DNA of 64,000 nucleotides. Origin: Phycisphaerae bacterium (GTDB taxonomy: Bacteria > Planctomycetota > Phycisphaerae > UBA1845). The translations under genes were made by a program, and so were the position numbers. The stretch covers positions 124,001 through 188,000 of the forward strand of contig JAJDEB010000002.1 of NCBI GenBank assembly GCA_029260015.1, in the 5' to 3' direction. Below, in pieces: positions 29,022 through 39,649 of the stretch (positions are counted from its first letter, which is position 1; each line of letters starts with the position of its first letter). A model generated the notes under the pieces. The model did no database searches, was not told the origin of the DNA, and worked only from the letters and a program-made list of their open reading frames with translations.

Positions 29022-30815
29022 TCAAGACGCCGTCAAAGCACTCGCCCGCGCCGCAATCCAACGATTCATTCGCCCCTCAAGAATCGAAAGCGGCTGAGCA
29101 CCTTGCGACAAAAGTTCGTCGTGAAATTCGCGCACATCAAACAATTCGCCCAGATGCGACTCAGCTTTTTCGCGTAACCTGCGGATCGTCAACTCGCCAA
29201 TCTTGTAAGCCAATGCCTGCCCGGGCCAGGCGATGTAACGATCGACTTCTGAATTGATATTCAACTCACTCAAGCCAGTATTGGCTTGCATATAGTCAAC
29301 CGCTTCCTGCCGTGTCCAGCGATTGCGATGAACTCCCGTATCCACCACCAACCGCGCCGCCCGCCACGCATCATACGCCAATCGGCCAAACCGCGATTCC
29401 GGCGTTTGGTACCCACCGATCTCGTACCCAAGCCCTTCCGCATACAACGCCCATCCTTCAATGTACGCAGTGAAACTACTATACCGGCGAAACTTCGGTA
29501 AATCTTCGTTTTCCAAATCCAACGGGATCTGAAACAGATGGCCAGGATACGCCTCGTGATACGTCAAAGCCTCCATCGTATAGGTGGGCCGCTTGGTCGC
29601 TTCGTAAGTATTGACATAGTAGTAGCCCGAACGCGAACCCTCCTCTGCCGGCGGATATGCGTATGCCGCGGGTGCCGACGCCGCACGGAATGCTTCGATC
29701 TCCTTCAACCCGCAGCGCGCTTTCGGGAGGCAGTTAAACAGCTTTGACAGCTTCGGCTCGGTACGATCCAAAATCGAACGAGCCAGCGACATGAGTTCCT
29801 CACCCGACGCAGCTTTGAACCTCGGATCGGTCGTCATGTAGGTGATGAACGCATCCACTGATCCGGAATAACCCATCTCTACGCGGACCTTGTCCATTTC
29901 ACCGCGAATGCGCGCAATCTCATCCAAACCGATTTGGTGAATTTCGTCTGCCGACAGTTCCGTCGTCGTGTGGTAACGAATCAGCTTGTCATAGATCGCA
30001 TCGCCAGCGGGTGAATCCCATATACCAACCGTTGCACGGGTGGCTGGCAAATACTCATCGACTACATAAGCATTCAACCGCTCGTAGCCAGGCAGTACCG
30101 ATTCTACAATCGCTGATTCGATTTCCTCGCACAGCTCTCGCTTCGTTTTGTCGCTGAATTTTTCGGGTAACTTGTTGACCGGCGAATAAAATTCGCTCTC
30201 TTGCGGCGCAGCGACCAAGTGCGTTTGGATCTGCGGCAAAACTTTCTCGATGATGACGCGCGAACGTACATATCCTTGGGCGACGCCCTCGCGACAATTC
30301 ATGATTACCTGATCGACTTGCGCCGGCCAAGCCCTGAGGCGTGCGATGTAATCGCGATAGTCCTTCTGTGTTTCAAACGGGTGATAAACAAGTATCAGCG
30401 GAAACGATAGGTGCGGGCTGCCCTGGTGCTTGATCGGCATAAGTCGGGAGTGACACTCGCTGTGGAGCAATCCGTCGCGAAGTTGCCTTTCAAAGATGGC
30501 GCAGTTTGAGCGGGCCATCTCCGACATCGAAGCGCGATCCAGTTTGGCGCTTCGTTCGACGAGACCCCGGCGAATCTCGCACCATCGCTCGTGCTCCTGC
30601 TTCGACAAATCATCAAGGCGATCGTTGTAGCGATTGTCGCCAATGTCGGTCGCCCACGTCGGAGAATGAGCCAGCCGCGCCTCCCAGTACTCGCCGAAGA
30701 GCGCATTAGCCCGCTTCTCTGGCGTCATGCAGCCAGTCAATGTCGATGATGCCAAGATCGACATCGCAATCGCAATCGCTGTTCCAGCCGCTTGTACTCG
30801 AATTACGATTTTCAT
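29022..30815 (-). CDS. DUF885 family lipoprotein
   Basis: TYHEAYPGHLFQIPLDLEN...YIEGWALYAEGLGYE; start MKIVIRVQAAGTAIAIAMSILASSTLTGC lipobox. Confidence 0.9.
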   Translation of the reverse strand: MKIVIRVQAAGTAIAIAMSILASSTLTGCMTPEKRANALFGEYWEARLAHSPTWATDIGDNRYNDRLDDLSKQEHERWCEIRRGLVERSAKLDRASMSEMARSNCAIFERQLRDGLLHSECHSRLMPIKHQGSPHLSFPLILVYHPFETQKDYRDYIARLRAWPAQVDQVIMNCREGVAQGYVRSRVIIEKVLPQIQTHLVAAPQESEFYSPVNKLPEKFSDKTKRELCEEIESAIVESVLPGYERLNAYVVDEYLPATRATVGIWDSPAGDAIYDKLIRYHTTTELSADEIHQIGLDEIARIRGEMDKVRVEMGYSGSVDAFITYMTTDPRFKAASGEELMSLARSILDRTEPKLSKLFNCLPKARCGLKEIEAFRAASAPAAYAYPPAEEGSRSGYYYVNTYEATKRPTYTMEALTYHEAYPGHLFQIPLDLENEDLPKFRRYSSFTAYIEGWALYAEGLGYEIGGYQTPESRFGRLAYDAWRAARLVVDTGVHRNRWTRQEAVDYMQANTGLSELNINSEVDRYIAWPGQALAYKIGELTIRRLREKAESHLGELFDVREFHDELLSQGAQPLSILEGRMNRWIAARASALTAS

Positions 30816-32671
30816 CCGCCAATCTCTCCGAGCAGCTCTTCTGTTTGATCCAGCAAGCTCGAAAATATTTGCATGGCATCTTCGATCGGTTCTGCTGTGG
30901 TCATGTCCACCCGCGCCAACTTCAACAAATCCACCGGATACTGACTGCAACCAGCTTTTAGAAATGCGAGGTATTCATCCACCGCACCCGATTCATTCGC
31001 CCGAATGCGCTTGGCGATATTGCTCGCCGCACAATAACTCGTGGCATATTTGTACACATAGAAGTTGTAATAGAAATGCGGAATGCGGAGCCAATAGCTC
31101 GCAACCAAGTCATCGTGGGCATAGTCCTTGCCATAGTAGCGATGCATGATTGTACTATACTGCTCGCTGATCGCGTCGGCTGTCAGCGCTTCGTTCGACT
31201 CTGCCATCTCGTGTATCTGCTTCTCAAAGGTACTGAACATCGTCTGGCGAAACACCGTACCACGCATCGTCTCAAGAAACTCACAAAGCAGAGATAGCCT
31301 CACCTTGGGATCTTCAGTACGATCCAAGACATAGTGCTGCAAAAGTATCTCGTTCAGCGTCGAGGCCACCTCTGCGCAGAATATGTCGTAGTTACTATAA
31401 ACATAAGGCTGGAGTCCGCGCGAATAGTAGGAATGCATCGAATGACCCATCTCGTGGGCCAGCGTTGAAACGCTATCATAGTTGCCCTGATAATTCAGCA
31501 AGATATACGGAGACGTCAGGTAGGTTCCGCTCGAGTACGCCCCGCTGCGTTTGTTTCGCGTCGGATAAACATCCACCCACCGCGAGTTAATCCCCTTGTC
31601 CATCATACTGAGATAATCCGCACCAAGCGGTTCCAGCGCATCTCGCATCAGGGCGACGCCTTCTTCAAACGTGTACTTCGTATCGGAATCGTTCACGAAC
31701 GAAACGAACATGTCGTAGTCATGCACACCGCCATCGAGTTTCAGCGCCCGCTTCTTAATGGACAGGTACCGATGAAGCAGCGGCAGGTGCTTGTCGATGG
31801 TTTCGACCAGCGTGTTGTAAACCGATACTGGGATATTCCCGCCATCCAGGGCAGCCGCTAAACAACTTTCGTATCCTCGGACTTTTACCGAAAACAAGTG
31901 GCTTTGCACGATTCCGTTTAGCAGTGCAGCCCCCGTGTTGCGAACGCCGTGATACCCACCGACCAAACCTTCATATGCGTCCTTTCGAACGCGTCGATCA
32001 GGCGACCGCATGAACAGGTAATACGCGGCATCGTTCAGCTCGACGTCATGACCGTCCTCGTCTTTGATGTCCGGAAACTTCAGGTCAGCATTGGTCAACA
32101 GGTTGTACGCGTTGTAAGGCGTGCGGCGAACTTGGCCGGCCATCGCGATCAATTCCTCCTCGCGGGCTGACAGAATGTGCTTTTTCTGCCGGAACAAATC
32201 ATCGAACGCCTGACGATAGACGGCTAACTCTTCGTTGCCAGCCATCCATTTTTCAATGGTTTCAAGCGAGATCGCAGTCAGTTCGGGTTCGATCCAACTG
32301 ACGGCTTCTCCGTATCGAACCGCCAGCGCCGTTGCGATCTGATCGATCTCTTGCGTCTCACCAATCGACGTGTCTTCATCTGCCCGCAGCGAAGCGTACA
32401 CCATGACCCTGTCGATCCGCGCTTCGGTTCCATCACGCAACTTAAGCGCCGCCAGCAGTTGATCAGCACCTTTCGAAAGCGTCCCCTTCAACTTAGCCAA
32501 CTCGGGAATACCAGCCTCCAACGCGTCGTGCTCTTGCTGCCACAACTCCTGCGTGGCGAAGATGTCTTCGGTCGCCCATGTATACTTGGTTTCAATCTGG
32601 CTCCGCGTGCGCATTTCTTTCTTGCCGGGGGCTGTCGCTGTCGAACTGTGCAACCGAGTGTCACCAATCAT
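30812..32671 (-). CDS. pepF: Oligoendopeptidase F
   Basis: STLAHEMGHSMHSYYSRGLQPYVYSNYDIFCAEVASTLNEILL; M3 HExxH motif. Confidence 0.95.
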   Translation of the reverse strand: MIGDTRLHSSTATAPGKKEMRTRSQIETKYTWATEDIFATQELWQQEHDALEAGIPELAKLKGTLSKGADQLLAALKLRDGTEARIDRVMVYASLRADEDTSIGETQEIDQIATALAVRYGEAVSWIEPELTAISLETIEKWMAGNEELAVYRQAFDDLFRQKKHILSAREEELIAMAGQVRRTPYNAYNLLTNADLKFPDIKDEDGHDVELNDAAYYLFMRSPDRRVRKDAYEGLVGGYHGVRNTGAALLNGIVQSHLFSVKVRGYESCLAAALDGGNIPVSVYNTLVETIDKHLPLLHRYLSIKKRALKLDGGVHDYDMFVSFVNDSDTKYTFEEGVALMRDALEPLGADYLSMMDKGINSRWVDVYPTRNKRSGAYSSGTYLTSPYILLNYQGNYDSVSTLAHEMGHSMHSYYSRGLQPYVYSNYDIFCAEVASTLNEILLQHYVLDRTEDPKVRLSLLCEFLETMRGTVFRQTMFSTFEKQIHEMAESNEALTADAISEQYSTIMHRYYGKDYAHDDLVASYWLRIPHFYYNFYVYKYATSYCAASNIAKRIRANESGAVDEYLAFLKAGCSQYPVDLLKLARVDMTTAEPIEDAMQIFSSLLDQTEELLGEIGG

Positions 32672-32757
32672 TGGTTTCTCCGCGATCTCTTGAGTTTTGG
32701 ATTGTGTACAACGCTGATTGCTGCCAGACCAACGATCCGCTGATGCGAACCCAACAG

Positions 32758-33714
32758 CTAACTGCGAATAACGTGCGTCCCAGTCTTGCCGTCAAGGGCA
32801 TCCAGGCAACCGGCAATACTCGTGATGATTGCCCTCGCGCCCGGGTTCTTGGAGCGGGCCAGAAAATCGACACACGCATCAACCTTTGGGCCCATGCTTC
32901 CTTCTGGAAACTGTCCGTCTTCTCGATATTGACGAGCCTCATCGACCGTTAACCGATCAAGCTGCTTCTCATTCGGCGTACCGTAGTTCAGGCAGACCTT
33001 GTCTACATCGGTCAGAATAGCCAAGGTATCCGCATCTACTTCACTCGCCAAAAGAGCAGACGTCAAATCCTTATCAATCACAGCCTCAATACCTTCGTAT
33101 CCGCCGGATGGGTCCTGAAAACAAGGGATTCCGCCGCCACCGCAGCACACAATGACCCGCCCCTCATCAAATAGCTCGTGGATGAGGTCGATCTCCAGAA
33201 TCTCCTGCGGTTTGGGCGAAGGCACGACGCGCCGAAACCCCTTCGATGGAATTTCTTTAACAACCCAACGGTCGGTTTCAACGCGCTCGCGAATCGTCTC
33301 TTCGTCGTAATACTGACCGATCGGTTTGCTGGGATTTTCAAATGCGGGATCGTTGGGATTGACGCGAACGGTCGTGATGAGCGTGGTAGCTGTCACGTCC
33401 GAACTGCGCGTGACCATCTCGTTGCGAATGCACTGACAAATCATGTACCCCATGCCAGCCTGCGTGTCTGCGACGCAGAGTCCCAAATCGATCGGATACA
33501 CTTCGTCGCGCGAAAGCTCGACCCGACGTAGAACTGTTCCCACCTGCGGACCATTGCCATGCGTCAAGAGAACATGATGGCCCGCATCGATCAAGTCAGC
33601 GATATAAACAGCCGTGATGCGCGACTGGGCGAATTGACTCGGGACGTCACCACCGAATTTTCCCGACGAGATGGCGTTACCGCCCAAAGCCACAACAATT
33701 TTCTTCGGCATCAA
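32758..33714 (-). CDS. arcC: Carbamate kinase
   Basis: KIVVALGGNAI...LLTHGNGPQVGTVLRR...VVPSPKPQEILE...VICCGGGGIPC...GSMGPKVDACVDF. Confidence 0.95.
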   Translation of the reverse strand: MMPKKIVVALGGNAISSGKFGGDVPSQFAQSRITAVYIADLIDAGHHVLLTHGNGPQVGTVLRRVELSRDEVYPIDLGLCVADTQAGMGYMICQCIRNEMVTRSSDVTATTLITTVRVNPNDPAFENPSKPIGQYYDEETIRERVETDRWVVKEIPSKGFRRVVPSPKPQEILEIDLIHELFDEGRVIVCCGGGGIPCFQDPSGGYEGIEAVIDKDLTSALLASEVDADTLAILTDVDKVCLNYGTPNEKQLDRLTVDEARQYREDGQFPEGSMGPKVDACVDFLARSKNPGARAIITSIAGCLDALDGKTGTHVIRS

Positions 33715-33787
33715 GAGTCATCCAAATCGCCGCCTTCGCTGCGATTGCTGTCGTATTGGTAACTGCAAAGCAATCTGAAAAATCGCT

Positions 33788-34816
33788 TTAGAATGGGCGT
33801 TCGCGCATCGTGCAGGCCATGATCGCCTTAGCCGTGTGCAATCGATTTTCCGCTTCCTGAAAGACGATAGACTGCGGCCCGTCAATCACCGCATCGGTCA
33901 CTTCCGAGCCACGGTCGGCTGGCAGACAGTGCATGTAAATCGCATTTGATTTTGCCAGTTTCATGCGCCGCTCGTCGCAAATCCAATCTTTATGATTCGC
34001 GTTCATTTTCAGGCATTCCTGCTCAATCGAATTGATCTGCGCGTCGCTGGTGGTGTCGCGTTTTTGCAACATCAGATCATACGCCCCCCAACTCTTGGGA
34101 TAGACGATATCGGCATCGGCGAATGCTTCGTCCATGCTGTCGACCACTTCAAATTTCACGCCAGCTTCCTTGGCGTTGGCGCGGGCGTGCTCCATGGGCC
34201 GCTTCATCAAGTCGTACCCCTTGGGGTGTGCCAACGATACGTTGAGCCCCATTCGCGTCATCAGCGTGATTAGCCCCTGCGGGACCGAAAGCGGTTTGGC
34301 ATAACTCGGCGCATAAGCCCACGTCACTGCGATCTTCTTGCCGCGCACATCACCACCGAAGTGTTCGCGAATGGTCATCAAGTCAGCCAGCGTCTGGGTC
34401 GGATGATCAACATCGCACTGCATGTTAATCACCGGCACGTCGGCGTGCTTCGCGACTTCGCGCATGTACGCATTGCCAACCTCCGGAATCAGGTCATGAC
34501 GAATCGCGATGCCATGTCCCATCTGCCCGAGGATAATCCCGGTGTCCTTCGCAGTTTCGCCGTGCGAGATCTGCAGCGACCCTGGCTCAAGAAAATGCGC
34601 GTGGGCTCCAAGCTGCGTCGCCCCGGCTTCAAATGCGTTGCGGGTACGCGTGGATTTATCAAAAAACAACATATACACAGTCTGATGCGGCAGTTCCAAT
34701 CGATGCTCGCCGCGATGAAATGCAACTTTCAAAGCGTCAGCCGTCGAAAGCAGATGTTCAATTTCCTCTGCCGTAAAGTCCTGCGTCTCGATGTAGTCAC
34801 GTCCTTTGAGATTCAT
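33788..34816 (-). CDS. ygeW: YgeW-type (knotted) carbamoyltransferase
   Basis: DKSTRTRNAFEAGATQLGAHAHFL; CDVDHPTQTLADLMTI; VTWAYAPSYAKPLSVPQGLITLMTRMGLNVSLAHPKGYDL; HCLPADRGSEV. Confidence 0.85.
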   Translation of the reverse strand: MNLKGRDYIETQDFTAEEIEHLLSTADALKVAFHRGEHRLELPHQTVYMLFFDKSTRTRNAFEAGATQLGAHAHFLEPGSLQISHGETAKDTGIILGQMGHGIAIRHDLIPEVGNAYMREVAKHADVPVINMQCDVDHPTQTLADLMTIREHFGGDVRGKKIAVTWAYAPSYAKPLSVPQGLITLMTRMGLNVSLAHPKGYDLMKRPMEHARANAKEAGVKFEVVDSMDEAFADADIVYPKSWGAYDLMLQKRDTTSDAQINSIEQECLKMNANHKDWICDERRMKLAKSNAIYMHCLPADRGSEVTDAVIDGPQSIVFQEAENRLHTAKAIMACTMRERPF

Positions 34817-34868
34817 AACGTATCTAATCCATTGCCCGTCTATTTCAATTTATTTGATGCCAGCATTC

Positions 34869-34932
34869 GTAGGGTGGGCCGTGCCCACCGCCGTTCGTGC
34901 GCCCATGACAAGGTGGGCACGGCCCACCCTAC
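34869..34932. repeat. 64-bp palindromic element with perfect 21-bp terminal inverted repeats
   Basis: GTAGGGTGGGCCGTGCCCACC - 22 bp - GGTGGGCACGGCCCACCCTAC. Confidence 0.92.
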
Positions 34933-34935
34933 CGG

Positions 34936-36189
34936 TTAGCGCTTCACCCGGCGTACTCGCTTGAGCTTCGCCGGTACGTCTTTCGAATTCTCACAATAAT
35001 GCGCCGGGAACGCCGCATAAAACGCTGCACATTTGACCAGATGTTCAATCGGCACGGAGTCATTAACCGTATGGGCGACGTCTTCCGGAGCCGGCCCAAA
35101 CCCGATGCACGGGATATTGTACATCCCAGCAATCGAAACACCGTTGGTACTGAACGTCCAACGATCCACTACTGGCGGCTTGTCAAACAAAGCATTGTGC
35201 GTGCGAACCGCAGCTTGTACCTGCTTGGCGTCTTCGTCGAAGCACCATGTCGGGAAATATTTCTCAGTCTCGTACACCAACCCTGTGTGGCTGGGACGGG
35301 CATATCGTAACACTTTGACCTTGGCTTTCTCGCCGGCTTTCGCGATCGCCTCTTTGACTTCTTTAACCGCCGACGTCTTGGTATCCCCCACCGTAAGCCG
35401 CCGATCCAAATGAATAAACGCGCCGCCCGGAACCGCACACATGCTCGGCGTTTCGCAATCGATATACGACACCGTAATCGTGCCATTGCCCAGAAACTTG
35501 TTCTTTTTCAGGCGTTTATTGAGTTTTTCGATCTCCGAAACGATGCGGGCCATCTTGTAAATGGCATTGTCGCCCTTCTCGGGCATGCTGCCATGACAAC
35601 TACGCCCGTCGGTCCAGACGCCGATTTCCATTCGCCCGCGATGGCCACGCAAAATGTTGCAGTTCGTCGAATCCGTCACGACAACCACGTCCGGCTTGAT
35701 GCCTTCTTCCTTAACGATGTACTGCCAACAGAGCCCGTCGCAATCTTCCTCCATCGTCGTAAACGTCAGAAGCAGCGACCAGTCATCACTCTTGAGCCCA
35801 AGGTCTTTGATGATCTTTCCCGCATACACCATCGCCGGCACAGCGCCTTCCTGATCGCCAGCACCGCGCCCCCACACATGCGTCTTGGTCAGCTTGCCCT
35901 TGTACGGATCGTGCTTCCACTCGCTGCGTTTTCCGACACCGACCGTATCCACATGCGCATCGATCGCGATCAATTTCTTACCCTTGCCAACGCGGGCATG
36001 AAGATTGCCCATGCCATCGACGCGAATTGAATCGTACGCCTTCGTCGCGACTAACTCCTTCTTGATGCGGGCAATGACTTTGCCCTCTTCTGCGCTCTCG
36101 CTGGGTATCGCGATGAGTTCGCGCAGGAACTTCACCATCGGTTTTTCGTATTGTTTGGCCCGCGCATTGATAGCCGAATGTTCCAACAT
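34936..36189 (-). CDS. ygeY: YgeY-type M20 family hydrolase/peptidase
   Basis: IAIDAHVDTVGVGKRSEWKHDPYKG...VWGRGAGDQEGAVPAMVYAGKII...TMEEDCDGLCW. Confidence 0.87.
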   Translation of the reverse strand: MLEHSAINARAKQYEKPMVKFLRELIAIPSESAEEGKVIARIKKELVATKAYDSIRVDGMGNLHARVGKGKKLIAIDAHVDTVGVGKRSEWKHDPYKGKLTKTHVWGRGAGDQEGAVPAMVYAGKIIKDLGLKSDDWSLLLTFTTMEEDCDGLCWQYIVKEEGIKPDVVVVTDSTNCNILRGHRGRMEIGVWTDGRSCHGSMPEKGDNAIYKMARIVSEIEKLNKRLKKNKFLGNGTITVSYIDCETPSMCAVPGGAFIHLDRRLTVGDTKTSAVKEVKEAIAKAGEKAKVKVLRYARPSHTGLVYETEKYFPTWCFDEDAKQVQAAVRTHNALFDKPPVVDRWTFSTNGVSIAGMYNIPCIGFGPAPEDVAHTVNDSVPIEHLVKCAAFYAAFPAHYCENSKDVPAKLKRVRRVKR

Positions 36190-36399
36190 GACTGCGTCTC
36201 TTCCTTGTCTCATGAAATTTGGCGAATCCAGTAGCGTAGCGATGACTACCTACCCCCGCAAGACCCCAGGCCCCCCGGATCGGCCCGCCACCGCAGCAAT
36301 GCATCAAATCATTGAAGGAAAACAGTCGTTATGGCATAATTAGAACGTGCGGGTAGAGGTGGAACGCTTCACCTTTCCGCACCCACGAGCCGCCTTCCC

Positions 36400-39033
36400 A
36401 TGCTCCGCGAATCCAAGGACGTCCCATCAGCCATCTCGTTTACGCTCAACGGTAAAACCACCGACCACGTTGCCGATCCGAATCGTAGCCTCCTCAAAAT
36501 GCTGCGCGAAGATTTCGAGGTTATCTCGCCAAAGAACGGCTGCGAACCACAAGCCCAATGCGGGTGCTGCACGGTCTGGGTCAATGGCAAACCGCGCCTC
36601 TCTTGCACGATGAAATCAACGCAGGTCGCCGGCAAAGAAGTCACGACGCTCGAAGGTCTATCCAAAGACAAGCAAGAACAAATCTCCGAAGCCTTCGTCA
36701 GTTGCGGCGCGGTGCAGTGCGGATTCTGCATTCCCGGTTTCGCCGCCCGAGGCATCAGCATTGTTGAAAAGAATCCTTCGCCGACACGCACCGAAATCGT
36801 TTCCGGCTTGCGTGCCAACCTGTGTCGCTGCACCGGCTATACGAAAATCGTCGATGCCATCGAACTCTACGCCAAGATGCGCCGCGGTGAAGAAACCACT
36901 TGCTGCAATGGAAACGCTGCCGGCGTGGGCACCTCACTTCCGAAATACATGGGCCATGACAGCGTCCTGGGCCAGCGCAAATTCATCGACGACATCACCG
37001 TTCCCGGCATGCTCCACGGTGCTTGCCACTTTGCCGATCATCCACGCGCTTTGGTGCAGGCGATCGACACGTCATCCGCCGCCAATGTTCCCGGCGTGCA
37101 TCGCGTTATCACAGCCGCCGACGCGCCCGGTGATCGCTACGTCGGCTTGATCACGCAAGATTGGCCCGTCCTCGTCGCCATCGGTGAAGAAACCCGCTGC
37201 GTCGGCGACATCCTGGCCATCGTCGTTGCCGATACCGACGACATCGCCAGACGAGCCGTCGAACTCATCGACGTCACCTACGAAGTGCGCAAGCCACTGA
37301 CGAGCCCGCAAGAAGCATTGGCACCAGACGCCCCCAAGATTCATCCCAAGGGCAACCTCTTAAGCAAGTCAGCCGTCAAGCGCGGGAACACCGAATCGGG
37401 ATTTGCGACATGCACCCACGTCGTCAAACACGAATTTAGCGCCCAACGCATCGAGCACCTGTTCCTCGAACCCGAAAGCTGCCTTGCCGCGCCTGTTCCG
37501 AACGGATTGCGCGTCTGGTCACCGGGACAAGGTGTTTTTGACGATCGCCGGCAAATCGCCAAAGTGCTGAATATCCCTGTTGAATCGATCGAAGTGGAAC
37601 TCGTCCCCAACGGTGGAGCATTCGGCGGTAAGGAAGACATGGGCATCCAAGCCCAAGCCGCACTGGCTGCGTTTCTCTGCGAAAAACCGGTCAAAATTGT
37701 ACTAACCAGGCCGGAAAGTTTCCGCCTGCATCCCAAACGCCATCCCATCGACATGGCCTTCAAGGTCGGCTGCGATGCGGATGGGAAGTTGATCGCCGTC
37801 CACGCCCGACTCATCGGCGACAAGGGCGCGTATGCATCCGTCGGCGCGAAAGTCTTGGAGCGCGCCGCCGGTCACGCATGCGGTCCGTACAACGTTGAAC
37901 ACGTCGACATCGAAGCGCTCGCGGTTTACACGAACAACCCACCGTGCGGCGCGATGCGCGGATTCGGTGCGAACCAATCGTCATTCGCCATCGAAACCTG
38001 CATGGACATGCTCGCCGAAAAAGTCGGCATTGACGGCTGGGAGATGCGCTGGCGAAACATCCTGCGCCTGGGCGATACTTTCGCGACCGGCCAGAAACTA
38101 GACAAACCGTTCGGACTCGAAGAATCGCTGCTTGCAGTGAAGGATCAATTCCTCGCGGCGAAGTACGCCGGAATCGCCTGCGGCATTAAGAACGTCGGCA
38201 TCGGTAACGGTATGCCCGATCTTGGCAAGTGCTGTTTGACCATCGAAGACGACGAAACCATCACCATCCGCACCGGCTTCACCGAGATGGGCCAGGGGCT
38301 GTTTACGGTATGCGTGCAGTTCGCCGTCGAAGTTACGGGCTTACCGCCGAAAACGTTTAACGTCATCACCGACACCCGTCGCGAACTCGACTGCGGACAG
38401 ACCACAGCAAGCCGCGGAACCGTCCTCGCGGGCAACGCCATCATCGATGCCGGTGCAAAACTAAAATCCGAACTCGACGCAGGCAAAACCCTCGCCGACC
38501 TCAAGGGCCAGGAATACTTCGGCAATTACGCCTGCGAATACACTACCAAATTAGGTGCCGACGTCGAAAACCCGCGCACGCATTTGACGTACGGTTTCGC
38601 AACGCAGGTCGCGATCCTCAACGACGACGGAACGCTGAAAAAATTCATCGCCGCCCACGACGTAGGCAAAGCCATCAATCCCAAACTACTGGAGGGCCAA
38701 CTAGAAGGCTCCGTCCACATGGGCCTCGGCTACGCATTAACCGAGGACTTCGTCTGCGAAGAAGGCGAAATCCAAATGGAAGACATCAATTCCTGCGGCG
38801 TCCTCCGCGCCCACCACATGCCAGAAGTAGAGGTCATCCTGATCGAAGTCCCCGACCCCGAGTGCCCCTTCGGCGCAAAAGGCGTAGGAGAAATCGGCCT
38901 AGTCCCAACCGCAGGAGCAGTAGCCGGCGCCCTATACGCCTTCGACAAGACCCGCCGCTTCAAACTACCAATGAAAGAATCCCCAGCTGCCAGAGCCATC
39001 TGGGACAAAAAATTCAAACCGACCCCAAAGTAG
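36400..39033 (+). CDS. Molybdenum hydroxylase: [2Fe-2S] plus molybdopterin-binding fusion, selenium-dependent xanthine dehydrogenase type
   Basis: CGCCTVWVNGKPRLSCTMKS; CGAVQCGFCIPGF; NLCRCTGYTKIVDAI; FGGKEDMGIQAQAALAAFLCEKPVKIVLTR; GAMRGFGANQSSFAIE. Confidence 0.88.
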   Translation: MLRESKDVPSAISFTLNGKTTDHVADPNRSLLKMLREDFEVISPKNGCEPQAQCGCCTVWVNGKPRLSCTMKSTQVAGKEVTTLEGLSKDKQEQISEAFVSCGAVQCGFCIPGFAARGISIVEKNPSPTRTEIVSGLRANLCRCTGYTKIVDAIELYAKMRRGEETTCCNGNAAGVGTSLPKYMGHDSVLGQRKFIDDITVPGMLHGACHFADHPRALVQAIDTSSAANVPGVHRVITAADAPGDRYVGLITQDWPVLVAIGEETRCVGDILAIVVADTDDIARRAVELIDVTYEVRKPLTSPQEALAPDAPKIHPKGNLLSKSAVKRGNTESGFATCTHVVKHEFSAQRIEHLFLEPESCLAAPVPNGLRVWSPGQGVFDDRRQIAKVLNIPVESIEVELVPNGGAFGGKEDMGIQAQAALAAFLCEKPVKIVLTRPESFRLHPKRHPIDMAFKVGCDADGKLIAVHARLIGDKGAYASVGAKVLERAAGHACGPYNVEHVDIEALAVYTNNPPCGAMRGFGANQSSFAIETCMDMLAEKVGIDGWEMRWRNILRLGDTFATGQKLDKPFGLEESLLAVKDQFLAAKYAGIACGIKNVGIGNGMPDLGKCCLTIEDDETITIRTGFTEMGQGLFTVCVQFAVEVTGLPPKTFNVITDTRRELDCGQTTASRGTVLAGNAIIDAGAKLKSELDAGKTLADLKGQEYFGNYACEYTTKLGADVENPRTHLTYGFATQVAILNDDGTLKKFIAAHDVGKAINPKLLEGQLEGSVHMGLGYALTEDFVCEEGEIQMEDINSCGVLRAHHMPEVEVILIEVPDPECPFGAKGVGEIGLVPTAGAVAGALYAFDKTRRFKLPMKESPAARAIWDKKFKPTPK

Positions 39034-39052
39034 GGTCCGCTAACTGCGGACC
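39030..39052. repeat. Solo hairpin of the GTAGGGT palindromic family, overlapping a stop codon
   Basis: GTAGGGTCCGCTAACTGCGGACC; TAG at 39031-39033 is the hydroxylase stop. Confidence 0.75.
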
Positions 39053-39649
39053 AATTCTCTGCGAAACTGCCTGCAGCGGCGCAACGTCCGATCATCAATC
39101 CTTCACAATGAGTCATCCTTGCCGGCTCAGATTGTTTTTGTGATCCGTTTGGTTTCACTGAACGGCGTATTCTATATTGGCATCCGGAAGCTACACGACA
39201 CGCCTCTACCGAACGGATTCAACCGAGAGGGAATTTGAGCAAGCCCAACGGGCGCCAGCCAGGTTCAACACCAGGGCGACATCAAAGATTGGTGGATTCG
39301 ACTGAAGCATTCAGTCACCGCCCAGGCGGCTACGGAAATATTTTTTGCTTCGTGATGAAATCGCCACCCACTCCGAGCGTCATCGGGGACGACGCTCAAC
39401 GGTTCGCCAGACGATGTGGTCCGATAAACAGGGCTTCAGCGCAGGGTGGACGAATCGTTCAGGGACACACGACAGACCGGTCGAAACGAATTCGCGCGAA
39501 ATCGTGCTTAGGTTCGTCCGACGCAATTCCGATCCGATAAGTCAGGTAAGTCATCCCATCGCTTCGCCGGCGCGGGATATCGTCGAGACGCGACGTGAGG
39601 TTACGCGCGTTCAGGAAAAAAGCATACGGGGTATGGCGAAAGGTTGAAT

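Noticed and set aside
39235-39647. Two short ORFs upstream of cpaB considered as Flp pilin candidates
   Set aside because: Translations are Arg/Gly/Pro-rich with no hydrophobic pilin helix or prepilin cleavage motif
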